Shown here piece by piece: positions 8,448 through 14,137 of a DNA stretch of 16,258 bases. Positions within the stretch are counted from its first letter, which is position 1. The number at the start of each line of letters is the position of its first letter. The stretch is from Clostridia bacterium (lineage in GTDB: Bacteria; Bacillota_A; Clostridia; Oscillospirales; Acutalibacteraceae): the NCBI GenBank assembly GCA_017423885.1, contig JAFPCJ010000043.1:1-16258 (forward strand). The letters are read 5' to 3'. The position numbers and the translations under genes were made by a program. The notes beneath the pieces are model-generated. The model did no database searches, had not been told where the DNA came from, and was given only the letters and a program-made list of their open reading frames with translations.

Positions 8448-8479
8448 GACCGACGCGATATAAATATTAATGCGCGGTC
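8448..8479 (+). promoter_or_regulatory. Hairpin in the rpmB 5' leader
   Basis: Downstream of the predicted start site, GACCG-A-CGC pairs with GCG-CGGTC around an AT-rich loop of about 15 bases, an eight-pair stem with one bulged A. It ends about ten bases before the GGAGG ribosome site at 8489-8493. It could be an L28-binding autoregulatory leader or merely a stabilising structure; I do not recognise it as a named family. Confidence 0.45.
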
Positions 8480-8501
8480 AAATCAAAAGGAGGTGCAGAC
8501 C

Positions 8502-8690
8502 ATGGCAAAATGTGAAATCTGCAATAAAGAAATTGCTTTTGGAATTAAGGTTTCCCACTCTCACCGTCGTTCTAACAGAACCTGGAAGCCCAACGTCAAA
8601 AGAGTCAAGGCGATCGTAAACGGTTCTCCCCGTCGTATCTATGCCTGCACCCGTTGCCTTCGCTCGGGAAAGGTCACCAGAGCTATCTGA
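8502..8690 (+). CDS. rpmB: 50S ribosomal protein L28, zinc-ribbon form
   Basis: L28 is a small basic protein of the large ribosomal subunit. The 62-residue product starts MAKCEICNKE and has the family's HSHRRSNRTWKPN block and a basic body. Two cysteine pairs, C4-x2-C7 and C49-x2-C52, identify the zinc-binding (C+) form. The ATG at 8502 was chosen because GGAGG at 8489-8493 stands eight bases before it and the protein then begins as the family does. An upstream in-frame ATG at 8439 would lie at the predicted transcription start and add 21 unrelated residues. The gene is apparently monocistronic, with its own promoter and a strong terminator. Confidence 0.97.
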   Translation: MAKCEICNKEIAFGIKVSHSHRRSNRTWKPNVKRVKAIVNGSPRRIYACTRCLRSGKVTRAI

Positions 8691-8710
8691 TCGTAATGAA
8701 TCTAAAATTA

Positions 8711-8746
8711 AGCACCGAAGCTATGAACAGCTTCGGTGCTTTTTTT
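8711..8746 (+). terminator. Rho-independent terminator of rpmB
   Basis: A perfect 12-pair stem, AGCACCGAAGCT (8711-8722) with AGCTTCGGTGCT (8729-8740), has a six-base loop and is followed directly by six T. It begins 20 bases after the rpmB stop. Confidence 0.95.
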
Positions 8747-8801
8747 GGCTTTAGCTAGTTGAGGACGCAACGTCCGAAACACACAATCGGTTTGATTTTC
8801 A

Positions 8802-9314
8802 CTATGAAATCACTTCTAAATCAGTGACATAGGTATCTTGGAAATCAGCGATTTTTTTGAAATCATTACTCTTAGGAAAATATTCAAATAATGATGAAGC
8901 ATAATCTTTAGCAGGCATTTCATTGATTGTTGTGCTAAAGAAATATCTGTCATTTATTATAAAATATTTTCCGACAAGACTATTTCCAATTTCATTGATA
9001 ATTTTGATTATTTCACTGGAATATAGAGGAAAATCATCTGTCTTTGTTGATTCGGCCTTTAAGCTTTTTTCAATTTTATATAAATCATGAATCTCCGTTT
9101 TTGTTGCTTCAAATTTTTCTGTTTTTTCAATGGTGCCATTATCATATACAGTATAATAATGTTTTGTACCTGCACTTATCCAAGAACCACGAGTTTCTGT
9201 AATAACTTTTAACAATGGTTTGTTAGAATCATTGCCCAAACCACAACCGGAAAAAGATACAGAAATAATTATTAAAATAAAAATAATAAAGCTAAAATAT
9301 CGTTTCATTTGCAT
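8802..9314 (-). CDS. Hypothetical lipoprotein, paralogue 1 of a three-gene cluster
   Basis: Not recognised. The 170-residue product has a lipoprotein-type signal: basic start, a hydrophobic run and SFSGC with cysteine 24. The mature part has HYYTVYDNGTIEKTEKFE near the start, a central block ending in GKYFIINDRYFFS, and a C-terminal block LFEYFPKSNDFKKIADF. All three blocks recur in the two genes upstream. The start was placed at ATG 9314 because TGGAG stands nine bases before it and this aligns cysteine 24 with cysteine 24 of paralogue 3; TTG 9329 and ATG 9308 are alternatives. It probably faces the outside of the membrane as the last gene of a three-gene operon, 18 bases after paralogue 2. 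AT-rich codon use differs from the flanking housekeeping genes. No enzyme motif is visible. Confidence 0.75.
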   Translation of the reverse strand: MQMKRYFSFIIFILIIISVSFSGCGLGNDSNKPLLKVITETRGSWISAGTKHYYTVYDNGTIEKTEKFEATKTEIHDLYKIEKSLKAESTKTDDFPLYSSEIIKIINEIGNSLVGKYFIINDRYFFSTTINEMPAKDYASSLFEYFPKSNDFKKIADFQDTYVTDLEVIS

Positions 9315-9332
9315 TAAAGTTTGCTCCAATTA

Positions 9333-9824
9333 TTATTCCTCAATCATTTGGATATGCGAAATGTTTGATTCCGTGAATTCTGCTATCTTTTTTGCCTTAC
9401 CATTTGTTTGAAATTTATACAAAGTAGTATTGTACAAAGATTGTGAAGAATTTTCTACGGTAAACAAATAATCATCATTCACAATAAAAAGTTTATGGTA
9501 CGCTAAACCTCTATCATTACACCAACCTATAATTTCCTCGACGTATTTTGCGTATTGTTTGTTAGAAATGTTCTCTTGCTCTTGTAAATCATAAATTTCT
9601 ATATCTTTTTTATCGTATTCATCAATTTTTTCATATTCGCCGTTTTTATAAAGGATATAATGAACTTCTTGCTTTTCCCATATCCAGCCACCACTTATTT
9701 CGGCGGTAATATTATAAACAGGCTTATTTGTATAGCGATACATAATCTTTACCGTAAAAATTGTCAGTATTAATACAATAATTGAAGCAAGTAACCACAA
9801 CAAATATTTTTTATTGATATGCAT
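9333..9824 (-). CDS. Hypothetical membrane-anchored protein, paralogue 2 of a three-gene cluster
   Basis: Not recognised. The 163-residue protein has an N-terminal transmembrane segment (about residues 7-27, LLWLLASIIVLILTIFTVKI) and no lipobox cysteine, unlike its two neighbours. The mature part repeats the same architecture: HYILYKNGEYEKIDEYD, then KLFIVNDDYLFT, then LYKFQTNGKAKKIAEF, ending HIQMIEE. It is thus a diverged tandem copy anchored by a different means. The ATG at 9824 was chosen because AGGTG stands six bases before it; the longer reading from GTG 9851 adds nine residues. It lies between the two lipoprotein paralogues on the same strand with gaps of 18 and 38 bases, consistent with co-transcription. 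Function unknown. Confidence 0.72.
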   Translation of the reverse strand: MHINKKYLLWLLASIIVLILTIFTVKIMYRYTNKPVYNITAEISGGWIWEKQEVHYILYKNGEYEKIDEYDKKDIEIYDLQEQENISNKQYAKYVEEIIGWCNDRGLAYHKLFIVNDDYLFTVENSSQSLYNTTLYKFQTNGKAKKIAEFTESNISHIQMIEE

Positions 9825-9862
9825 ATAAATCACCTGTTTTTTATAAAACACTAATTATGATA

Positions 9863-10375
9863 CTATTGTATATGTTTAATATAACCTTGCTCAAATCCAG
9901 CTATCAGTTTATATTTACCGGTATCGGGAAAAAACTCATAGAGCGCACTTGAATACTTATTTTTGATTGTTCGGGTATCTGCAATAGCAAAATAATATTT
10001 ATTCTCAACCGCATATAACTGCGTAATATAATTGTTTCCGATCTCTTCAGAGGCTTCAATAATTTCTAATGCATATGGTGGCAAATCGATACCTGTCAGA
10101 TTTCCGTTTTTCTCATATTCTGTCTGTGCTTCATCAAAAGAATATGACTCTACATCATTAGAAATTTCAAATTCTTGTGTTTTTTCAGATTTTCCGTTTG
10201 AATAAACATTGTAATAAACTTTTCCTCCATCAAGAGGACCCAAATCGTTGTACTCCAAAACGACCTTTAATAACAATGTTTTTTTGGAATCTTTCTTCAA
10301 AGCACAACCAGAAAAAGATACAGAAATCAACATTAAGATAAGAAATATAAAACTAATAGACCTTCTCTTATTCAT
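9863..10375 (-). CDS. Hypothetical lipoprotein, paralogue 3 of a three-gene cluster
   Basis: Not recognised. The 170-residue product starts MNKRRS, then has a hydrophobic stretch and SFSGC with cysteine 24, a probable lipoprotein signal nearly identical to that of paralogue 1. Shared blocks are YYNVYSNGKSEKTQEFE, QLYAVENKYYFA and LYEFFPDTGKYKLIAGF, and it stops a few residues earlier than the others (YIKHIQ). The ATG at 10375 is preceded by GGGAG at seven bases. It is the first gene of the probable operon. The only upstream promoter candidate, TTCGCA-16-TAGAAT on the minus strand, would leave an implausibly short leader, so no promoter is called. AT-rich, like the rest of the segment. Confidence 0.75.
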   Translation of the reverse strand: MNKRRSISFIFLILMLISVSFSGCALKKDSKKTLLLKVVLEYNDLGPLDGGKVYYNVYSNGKSEKTQEFEISNDVESYSFDEAQTEYEKNGNLTGIDLPPYALEIIEASEEIGNNYITQLYAVENKYYFAIADTRTIKNKYSSALYEFFPDTGKYKLIAGFEQGYIKHIQ

Positions 10376-10488
10376 TTTTACACTCCCATAATTCTATTGT
10401 TTTTCTTTTAGATGCGAAGAGATGTCCTTTTCATTGCCTGTTTTTATATTAGCTGAATCCTTTTATATGATATGTGTACCGCATATTC

Positions 10489-10658
10489 TCATATCGTCAA
10501 AAGAAGTTTTCTAAGCAATATAAGATCTGACGAATTTACAACATCATCCGAATTTAAATCTGAAGCAATAAAATTTTTATTTTGCAAAGTAATTATATTA
10601 CATAAGAATTTTTTCATTCGCACCAAATCAATAATATCAATCTCCTCGTTGCATCTCC
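10489..10658 (-). pseudogene. Decayed dockerin-like domain, C-terminal fragment
   Basis: Reading the minus strand from 10647 to the TGA at 10491-10489 gives 52 residues with the two-helix dockerin pattern: IDIIDLVRMKKFL, a linker, then a full calcium-loop repeat SDLNSDDVVNSSDLILLRK ending LLLTI. Dockerins repeat DxNxDGxx(I/V)(N/D)xxDLxxL(R/K) twice. The second loop is intact. The first loop is damaged: GGA GAT GCA (the expected GD start) lies in another frame just upstream, and the loop is shortened, as after a small deletion that is not a multiple of three. In the reading frame a stop lies about four codons before the GAG at 10647; in the GD frame one lies about 19 codons upstream. No ribosome site suggests an intact small gene. 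This looks like the tail of a lost secreted protein. Dockerins bind cohesins in cellulosomes, and similar modules also occur in other clostridial extracellular proteins. Confidence 0.65.
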
Positions 10659-10792
10659 TTTATTTCTAATTATTTCCTTTTTAAAAAGTGATAGAAAAAA
10701 CTATCATATCTTTACTTGAATTATATATTAAAATGATGATTAAATCAATATAAAGAAGATAACATAGAAATTCTTTTGATAATATTTTTCAA

Positions 10793-10832
10793 AAATCAGA
10801 TTTTCCGTCGCTTGGAAAACCTGATTTGTCTG
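10793..10832 (-). terminator. Probable terminator of the ksgA-ybaK operon
   Basis: On the minus strand AAATCAGGTTTTCC pairs with GGAAAATCTGATTT (one mismatch, 14 positions, seven-base loop), and the stem runs into TTTTTG. It lies about 75 bases after the ybaK stop. The plus-strand side lacks a good T-run, so the minus direction is favoured. Confidence 0.7.
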
Positions 10833-10843
10833 CGGTATGAAAT

Positions 10844-10875
10844 GACCTGCGGTGGTGTTCACATCCCCGCAGGTC
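10844..10875. other. GC-rich hairpin 3' of ybaK
   Basis: GACCTGCGG (10844-10852) is complementary to CCGCAGGTC (10867-10875) with a 14-base loop. On the plus strand TTTTATCTT follows, but no plus-strand gene ends here. On the minus strand it precedes the terminator hairpin, and a second copy of ACCGCAG between the two hairpins could compete for pairing. The 10376-10902 gene-free stretch otherwise holds only the dockerin relic, the terminator hairpin and a small TGATAG/CTATCA inverted repeat at 10689-10706. Confidence 0.5.
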
Positions 10876-10902
10876 TTTTATCTTAAAATATCCGATTTTT
10901 AA

Positions 10903-11379
10903 TCAAACCGTTATATGCTCGAATTTTGCACCGATAAGCTCGGCAATGGCTTTGGGTGAGGTCTCAATCTGTCTGCCCACCCTTCCTGCCGAAACAAAGA
11001 ATATCTGCAAAGAAGCGGCGCTTTGGTCAAAAACGGTAGTAAAAGGTTTTTTCATGCCGATGGGTGAGCAACCGCCGTGAATATAACCAGTAAGCGGCAA
11101 AAGCTCCTTTTGAAGCAGCATGGACACCGATTTTTCCCCCACCGCGCGCGCCGCCGCCTTAAGATCGAGCGTTGCGGCAACAGGGATGACAAAAACATAA
11201 TGAATTCCGCTCGAAGCCTTGGTAACAAGCGTTTTATATACGTGTGCAGGGTCTTCACCCAAGACCTCGGCTATTTTTATGCCCTCGGTCATCTCCTCGG
11301 AGTAGGTATGCGGAATATAAGCGATCTTTTTCTGATCGAGAATTCGCATTACATTGGTCTTTTCGTCTTTTTTACCCAT
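10903..11379 (-). CDS. ybaK: YbaK/EbsC-type Cys-tRNA deacylase
   Basis: The 158-residue protein belongs to the YbaK/ProX trans-editing family, which hydrolyses Cys-tRNA(Pro), and in some members Cys-tRNA(Cys), in the cytoplasm. Family signatures are VYKTLV with the conserved lysine 49, the FVIPVAATLDLKAAARAVG strand-helix, and GYIHGGCSPIGMKK in the substrate pocket. Length is typical (about 155-160). The ATG at 11379 overlaps the end of ksgA by eight bases, and GGAGG lies six bases before it inside ksgA, so translation is probably coupled. The operon end is marked by hairpins around 10793-10875. Which mischarged tRNA it prefers cannot be told from sequence. Confidence 0.92.
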   Translation of the reverse strand: MGKKDEKTNVMRILDQKKIAYIPHTYSEEMTEGIKIAEVLGEDPAHVYKTLVTKASSGIHYVFVIPVAATLDLKAAARAVGEKSVSMLLQKELLPLTGYIHGGCSPIGMKKPFTTVFDQSAASLQIFFVSAGRVGRQIETSPKAIAELIGAKFEHITV

Positions 11380-12223
11380 AAATAGCCTCCGAAAGAGCGG
11401 CTAACTGCTCCATAGTAAGCTGTTCACCGCGCACCGTAGCAGAAAGTCCGATTGCTTCAAGCGCCGCCACTATACGCGGTTTTTCTATACCCAAGGTGTT
11501 GGAAACGGTGTTGCAAAGGGTCTTGCGGCGCTGTGCGAAGCAAGCCTTTACAAGCGCAAAGAATTTCTTTTCGTTGCTGACCGTCACAGGCGGAGCTTGC
11601 GTTACCTTAAGCTGTATTACTGCCGAATCGACCTTGGGGCTTGGATAAAAGCACTCGCGTCCAACCTCAAAAAGTATCTCACTTTCGGCGTAATATCTTA
11701 CCGCAACCGTCACCGCACCTGCATCTCTGCTTCCCACCTCGGCACACAGCCGCTCGGCGGCTTCCTTTTGCACCATAACGGTGATACTGTCTGCAGGCAA
11801 ACGGCTTTCAAGCAACATCATAAGAATAGGCGAGGTTATGTAATAGGGTAGATTTGCACACACGCAAACGCGCTTGCAATCGCTGAATTTTTCGTCTATG
11901 AGCGCATGAAGATCAACCTTCATAACATCGCTGAAAACAAATTCGACATTATTATAGCCTGCAAGCGTTTTGGCAAGGACAGGTCGCAAGCGCTCGTCAA
12001 GCTCGATAGAGACCACTCTTTTGGCTCTCTTGGCAAGCTCCAAGGTTAGCACACCTGCACCGGGTCCTATTTCTATAACACCGGTCTGCCCATCACACGC
12101 GGCTTCAGCCATAGCAGGGCAGACTGTAGGGTCAACAAGAAAATTCTGACCCAAGGATTTTTTAAAGGTAAAGCCGCCCGATTCAAGCAAACGGCGAATA
12201 CTGTTCTGATCGGAAAGTTCCAT
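11372..12223 (-). CDS. rsmA: 16S rRNA dimethyladenosine transferase
   Basis: RsmA (KsgA) dimethylates the two adjacent adenosines at the 3' end of 16S rRNA (A1518 and A1519 in E. coli numbering) during small-subunit maturation. The 283-residue protein shows SLGQNFLVD (23-31), SAM-binding motif I VIEIGPGAGVLT (49-60), the acidic SIELDERL (72-79) and the catalytic NLPYYITSP (124-132), then YPSPKVDSAV and CFAQRRKTL in the C-terminal RNA-contacting domain. Length and order are standard. The ATG at 12223 has AAGGAG six bases upstream and a strong promoter before it. It is the first gene of a two-gene operon with ybaK. Susceptibility to kasugamycin would depend on it, by family knowledge. Confidence 0.97.
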   Translation of the reverse strand: MELSDQNSIRRLLESGGFTFKKSLGQNFLVDPTVCPAMAEAACDGQTGVIEIGPGAGVLTLELAKRAKRVVSIELDERLRPVLAKTLAGYNNVEFVFSDVMKVDLHALIDEKFSDCKRVCVCANLPYYITSPILMMLLESRLPADSITVMVQKEAAERLCAEVGSRDAGAVTVAVRYYAESEILFEVGRECFYPSPKVDSAVIQLKVTQAPPVTVSNEKKFFALVKACFAQRRKTLCNTVSNTLGIEKPRIVAALEAIGLSATVRGEQLTMEQLAALSEAIYG

Positions 12224-12252
12224 TTTCTTCTCCTTAAAAATACTTTTATTCT

Positions 12253-12281
12253 ATTATATTGCAAGTTTGTTTCAGTTTCAA
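12253..12281 (-). promoter_or_regulatory. ksgA promoter
   Basis: On the minus strand TTGAAA (12281-12276) and a perfect TATAAT (12258-12253) are 17 bases apart. The gap to the ATG leaves a leader of about 20 bases. It is back to back with the promoter of the gene at 12356, the -35 boxes being 11 bases apart. Confidence 0.87.
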
Positions 12282-12292
12282 GAAAATTTTAG

Positions 12293-12321
12293 GTGACAAA
12301 TGGGAAAAAATATAGTATAAT
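12293..12321 (+). promoter_or_regulatory. Promoter of the gene at 12356
   Basis: GTGACA (12293-12298, five of six consensus bases) and TATAAT (12316-12321) are 17 bases apart, with a start expected near 12328. This places the GTG at 12293 inside the -35 box, so it cannot be the translation start. Confidence 0.82.
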
Positions 12322-12355
12322 AAAAAAAATAAATTTATTAACGGAAGTGGATATC

Positions 12356-13099
12356 TTGGATAACAGATTTTATGACAATGTAATTGCCGAAATAAAGCCT
12401 TTTTTTGACGAGCACGGCTTTGTTGCCCGCGCGGACGGCAGCTTTCAGAGTGACGAGCGAGCGGTAAAGGTAGAATATAATGAAGACCGACAGATGTATT
12501 TACTGTTGCTTGCCGATATTTCCTCGGGCGAGGTCGGCGAGTACAGCGAAGTCTCAGCGTGGCTTTTTGATGACAGTCAGAACGCGAAGGACGCGGCGGC
12601 GGTCGGAATTGATTTCACCGGCACACTTCGTGAAAAGATGGGCATAAAGCTCAAGCGTCCGGCTGTAACTGCGGTTGATCTGCCGTCAGCCGATAAAAGC
12701 GGTTCCATTACTGTTTCGGGCTTTGCCAAGCGCGTATTGGATGTATTTCCGCAGTATAAGGACGCCTACAGAGCGCACGTTGCAAAATACGGCAATTTCC
12801 TATATCTTGATTTTTATGCCGATACTCTTGTTGTACAGATCAAGAGTATTCTTACCGAAAACTCTAAAAAGACGGTCAAAAAGCTTTTCGAGCTTCTCGA
12901 ATACGGCTATGTTCACGGTGACCGTGAAACAGTAAATTCCATTGTTGCCGTTGTAAGCGCTGCCGTATGCGAGGATGAGGAGCTTACTGCCGCCGCTTAC
13001 GAAATGCTCGAGAGTGACAAGCATTTCCAAAGCTCCGTTGCAGCATTTATTCCCGTTTTTGCAAAAAAACGCAAGCTGCGCGAGGCGCTTTTGAAATAA
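12356..13099 (+). CDS. Conserved-looking cytoplasmic protein of unknown function
   Basis: Not recognised. Starting at TTG 12356 the product has 247 residues with no signal peptide or membrane segment. The N-terminal part (about 1-100) looks like an alpha/beta fold rich in acidic residues (DNRFYDNVIAEIKPFFDEHG, then short strands around YLLLLADI and EVSAWLFDD). The part after about 125 is helical: FAKRVLDVFPQYKDAYRAHV, KKTVKKLFELLEYGYVHGD, and a basic end FAKKRKLREALLK. The start was chosen because the promoter lies at 12293-12321 and GGAAGTG, a usable ribosome site, ends about six bases before TTG 12356; GTG 12347 is an alternative. The SPFH gene begins 28 bases downstream without an intervening terminator, so the two probably share an mRNA and possibly a task. 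Confidence 0.8.
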   Translation: MDNRFYDNVIAEIKPFFDEHGFVARADGSFQSDERAVKVEYNEDRQMYLLLLADISSGEVGEYSEVSAWLFDDSQNAKDAAAVGIDFTGTLREKMGIKLKRPAVTAVDLPSADKSGSITVSGFAKRVLDVFPQYKDAYRAHVAKYGNFLYLDFYADTLVVQIKSILTENSKKTVKKLFELLEYGYVHGDRETVNSIVAVVSAAVCEDEELTAAAYEMLESDKHFQSSVAAFIPVFAKKRKLREALLK

Positions 13100-13127
13100 A
13101 TTTTAAAAACAAAAAGGGGAAAAGAAA

Positions 13128-14072
13128 ATGATCTATGTTGCAATCGCTGTTTTAGTAGTTATTCTTTTGTTTAGCTGTCTGCGTATCGTTCCTCAAAGTA
13201 ATCAATATGTTATCGAATTTCTCGGTAAGTATAAGACTACTTGGGATGCAGGTCTGCATTTCAAAATTCCGATCCTTGAGCGCGTTGCCAAAAAGATAAC
13301 ACTCAAGGAGCAGGTGCTTGACTCCCCTCCCCAGCCTGTTATCACCAAGGATAACGTTACCATGCAGATAGATACCGTTGTATATTTCCGCATTTTCGAT
13401 GCAAAAATGTACACCTACGGAGTAGTAAATCCTGTAAATGCACTTGCAAATCTTACGGCTACTACCCTTCGTAATATCGTTGGTGAACTGGAGCTTGACG
13501 GTACTCTTACTTCGCGTGACACCATCAACGGTAAAATGACCGAAATACTCGACACCGCCACCGATCAATGGGGCATCAAGGTAAACCGAGTAGAACTGCG
13601 AAACATCATTCCGCCTGCCGAAATTCAGAATGCAATGGAAAAGCAGATGAAGGCTGAGCGTGACCGCCGCGAGACCCTTCTGCAAGCAGAGGGACACAAG
13701 GCAGCCGCCATCACCCGTGCAGAGGGTGACAAGCAGGCTATGATACTCGAAGCCGAGGGTGAACGCGATGCGAGAATTGCGCGTGCCGAGGGTGAAGCAA
13801 GGGCAATATATCTTGCCAAGAAAGCCGAGGCAGACGGTCTTGCCGCTCTCAAGGAAGCAGGCGCCGATGCGGCAGTTTTAGAGCTTAAAAAGTTCGAAGC
13901 GCTTGTAAACGTAGCAAACGGTACTGCTTCAAAGCTTATCATCCCTACCGATCTTGTAAACGCCGTTACCTCTAATGCGGTATTCAGCGAGACCACAGGA
14001 CTCGGAGATGTTACAGCCGAAGCCGCAAAGCCGAAAAGGACAGAAAAGGGCGATCCTTGCTGCGATAAATAA
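13128..14072 (+). CDS. SPFH/stomatin-like membrane protein
   Basis: The 314-residue protein has one N-terminal membrane segment (2-18), a band-7/SPFH domain (about 20-185: VPQSNQYVIEFLGKY, AGLHFKIPILERV, TKDNVTMQIDTVVYFRI, WGIKVNRVELRNIIPP) and a charged coiled coil (about 170-245). Such proteins form large membrane-associated cages that organise membrane domains and restrain proteases or other partners; the sequence is closest to the stomatin/QmcA type. AEG recurs at 187, 198, 209 and 220, an exact 11-residue period expected for the hendecad coiled coil of this family. The tail ends in CCDK. AAGGGG lies eight bases before the ATG. The usual NfeD partner gene is not adjacent on either side. 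Confidence 0.92.
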   Translation: MIYVAIAVLVVILLFSCLRIVPQSNQYVIEFLGKYKTTWDAGLHFKIPILERVAKKITLKEQVLDSPPQPVITKDNVTMQIDTVVYFRIFDAKMYTYGVVNPVNALANLTATTLRNIVGELELDGTLTSRDTINGKMTEILDTATDQWGIKVNRVELRNIIPPAEIQNAMEKQMKAERDRRETLLQAEGHKAAAITRAEGDKQAMILEAEGERDARIARAEGEARAIYLAKKAEADGLAALKEAGADAAVLELKKFEALVNVANGTASKLIIPTDLVNAVTSNAVFSETTGLGDVTAEAAKPKRTEKGDPCCDK

Positions 14073-14084
14073 ATAAGAAACAAC

Positions 14085-14117
14085 AAGGGGTTGTCTTGAT
14101 GTGACAGCCCCTTTTGT
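14085..14117 (+). terminator. Probable terminator after the SPFH gene
   Basis: AAGGGGTTGTC (14085-14095) pairs with GACAGCCCCTT (14103-14113), eleven pairs including one G-U, with a seven-base loop and a short T-rich tail (TTGT after the stem). It begins 12 bases after the SPFH stop. The weak T-run allows some read-through to the ABC-F gene. Confidence 0.7.
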
Positions 14118-14137
14118 ATCAGAAACGGAACTTAAAA

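Larger units (their letters stand above)
8750..10790. other. AT-rich accessory segment between rpmB and the ksgA-ybaK operon
   Basis: By eye, G+C falls from about half in the flanking housekeeping genes to about a third here, and to about a fifth near 10680-10800. The segment holds three mutually similar small exported proteins and a damaged dockerin fragment, all on the minus strand, and lies between two terminators. No integrase, transposase or flanking direct repeat was seen, so the mode of arrival is unknown. Confidence 0.6.

Noticed and set aside
8439..8501. Upstream in-frame ATG extending rpmB by 21 residues
   Set aside because: It coincides with the predicted transcription start, and the added residues are unlike any L28 N-terminus. 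The GGAGG-supported ATG at 8502 fits the family.
8763..8775. GGACG-CAA-CGTCC inverted repeat as terminator of the lipoprotein operon
   Set aside because: The stem is five pairs with a three-base loop and no T-run follows on the minus strand.
10376..10480. Promoter for the three-paralogue operon (TTCGCA-16-TAGAAT)
   Set aside because: It would start transcription almost at the ribosome site. Other TATAAT-like boxes here lack a -35 partner, so the AT-richness alone is not evidence.
10472..10669. 65-codon plus-strand open frame
   Set aside because: It lies opposite the dockerin relic, has no ribosome site and no recognisable motif. The minus-strand reading explains the sequence better.
10844..10875. 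tRNA-like appearance (GTTCACATCC within a GC stem)
   Set aside because: Only one stem with a 14-base loop exists; there is no acceptor, D or anticodon arm at the right spacing.
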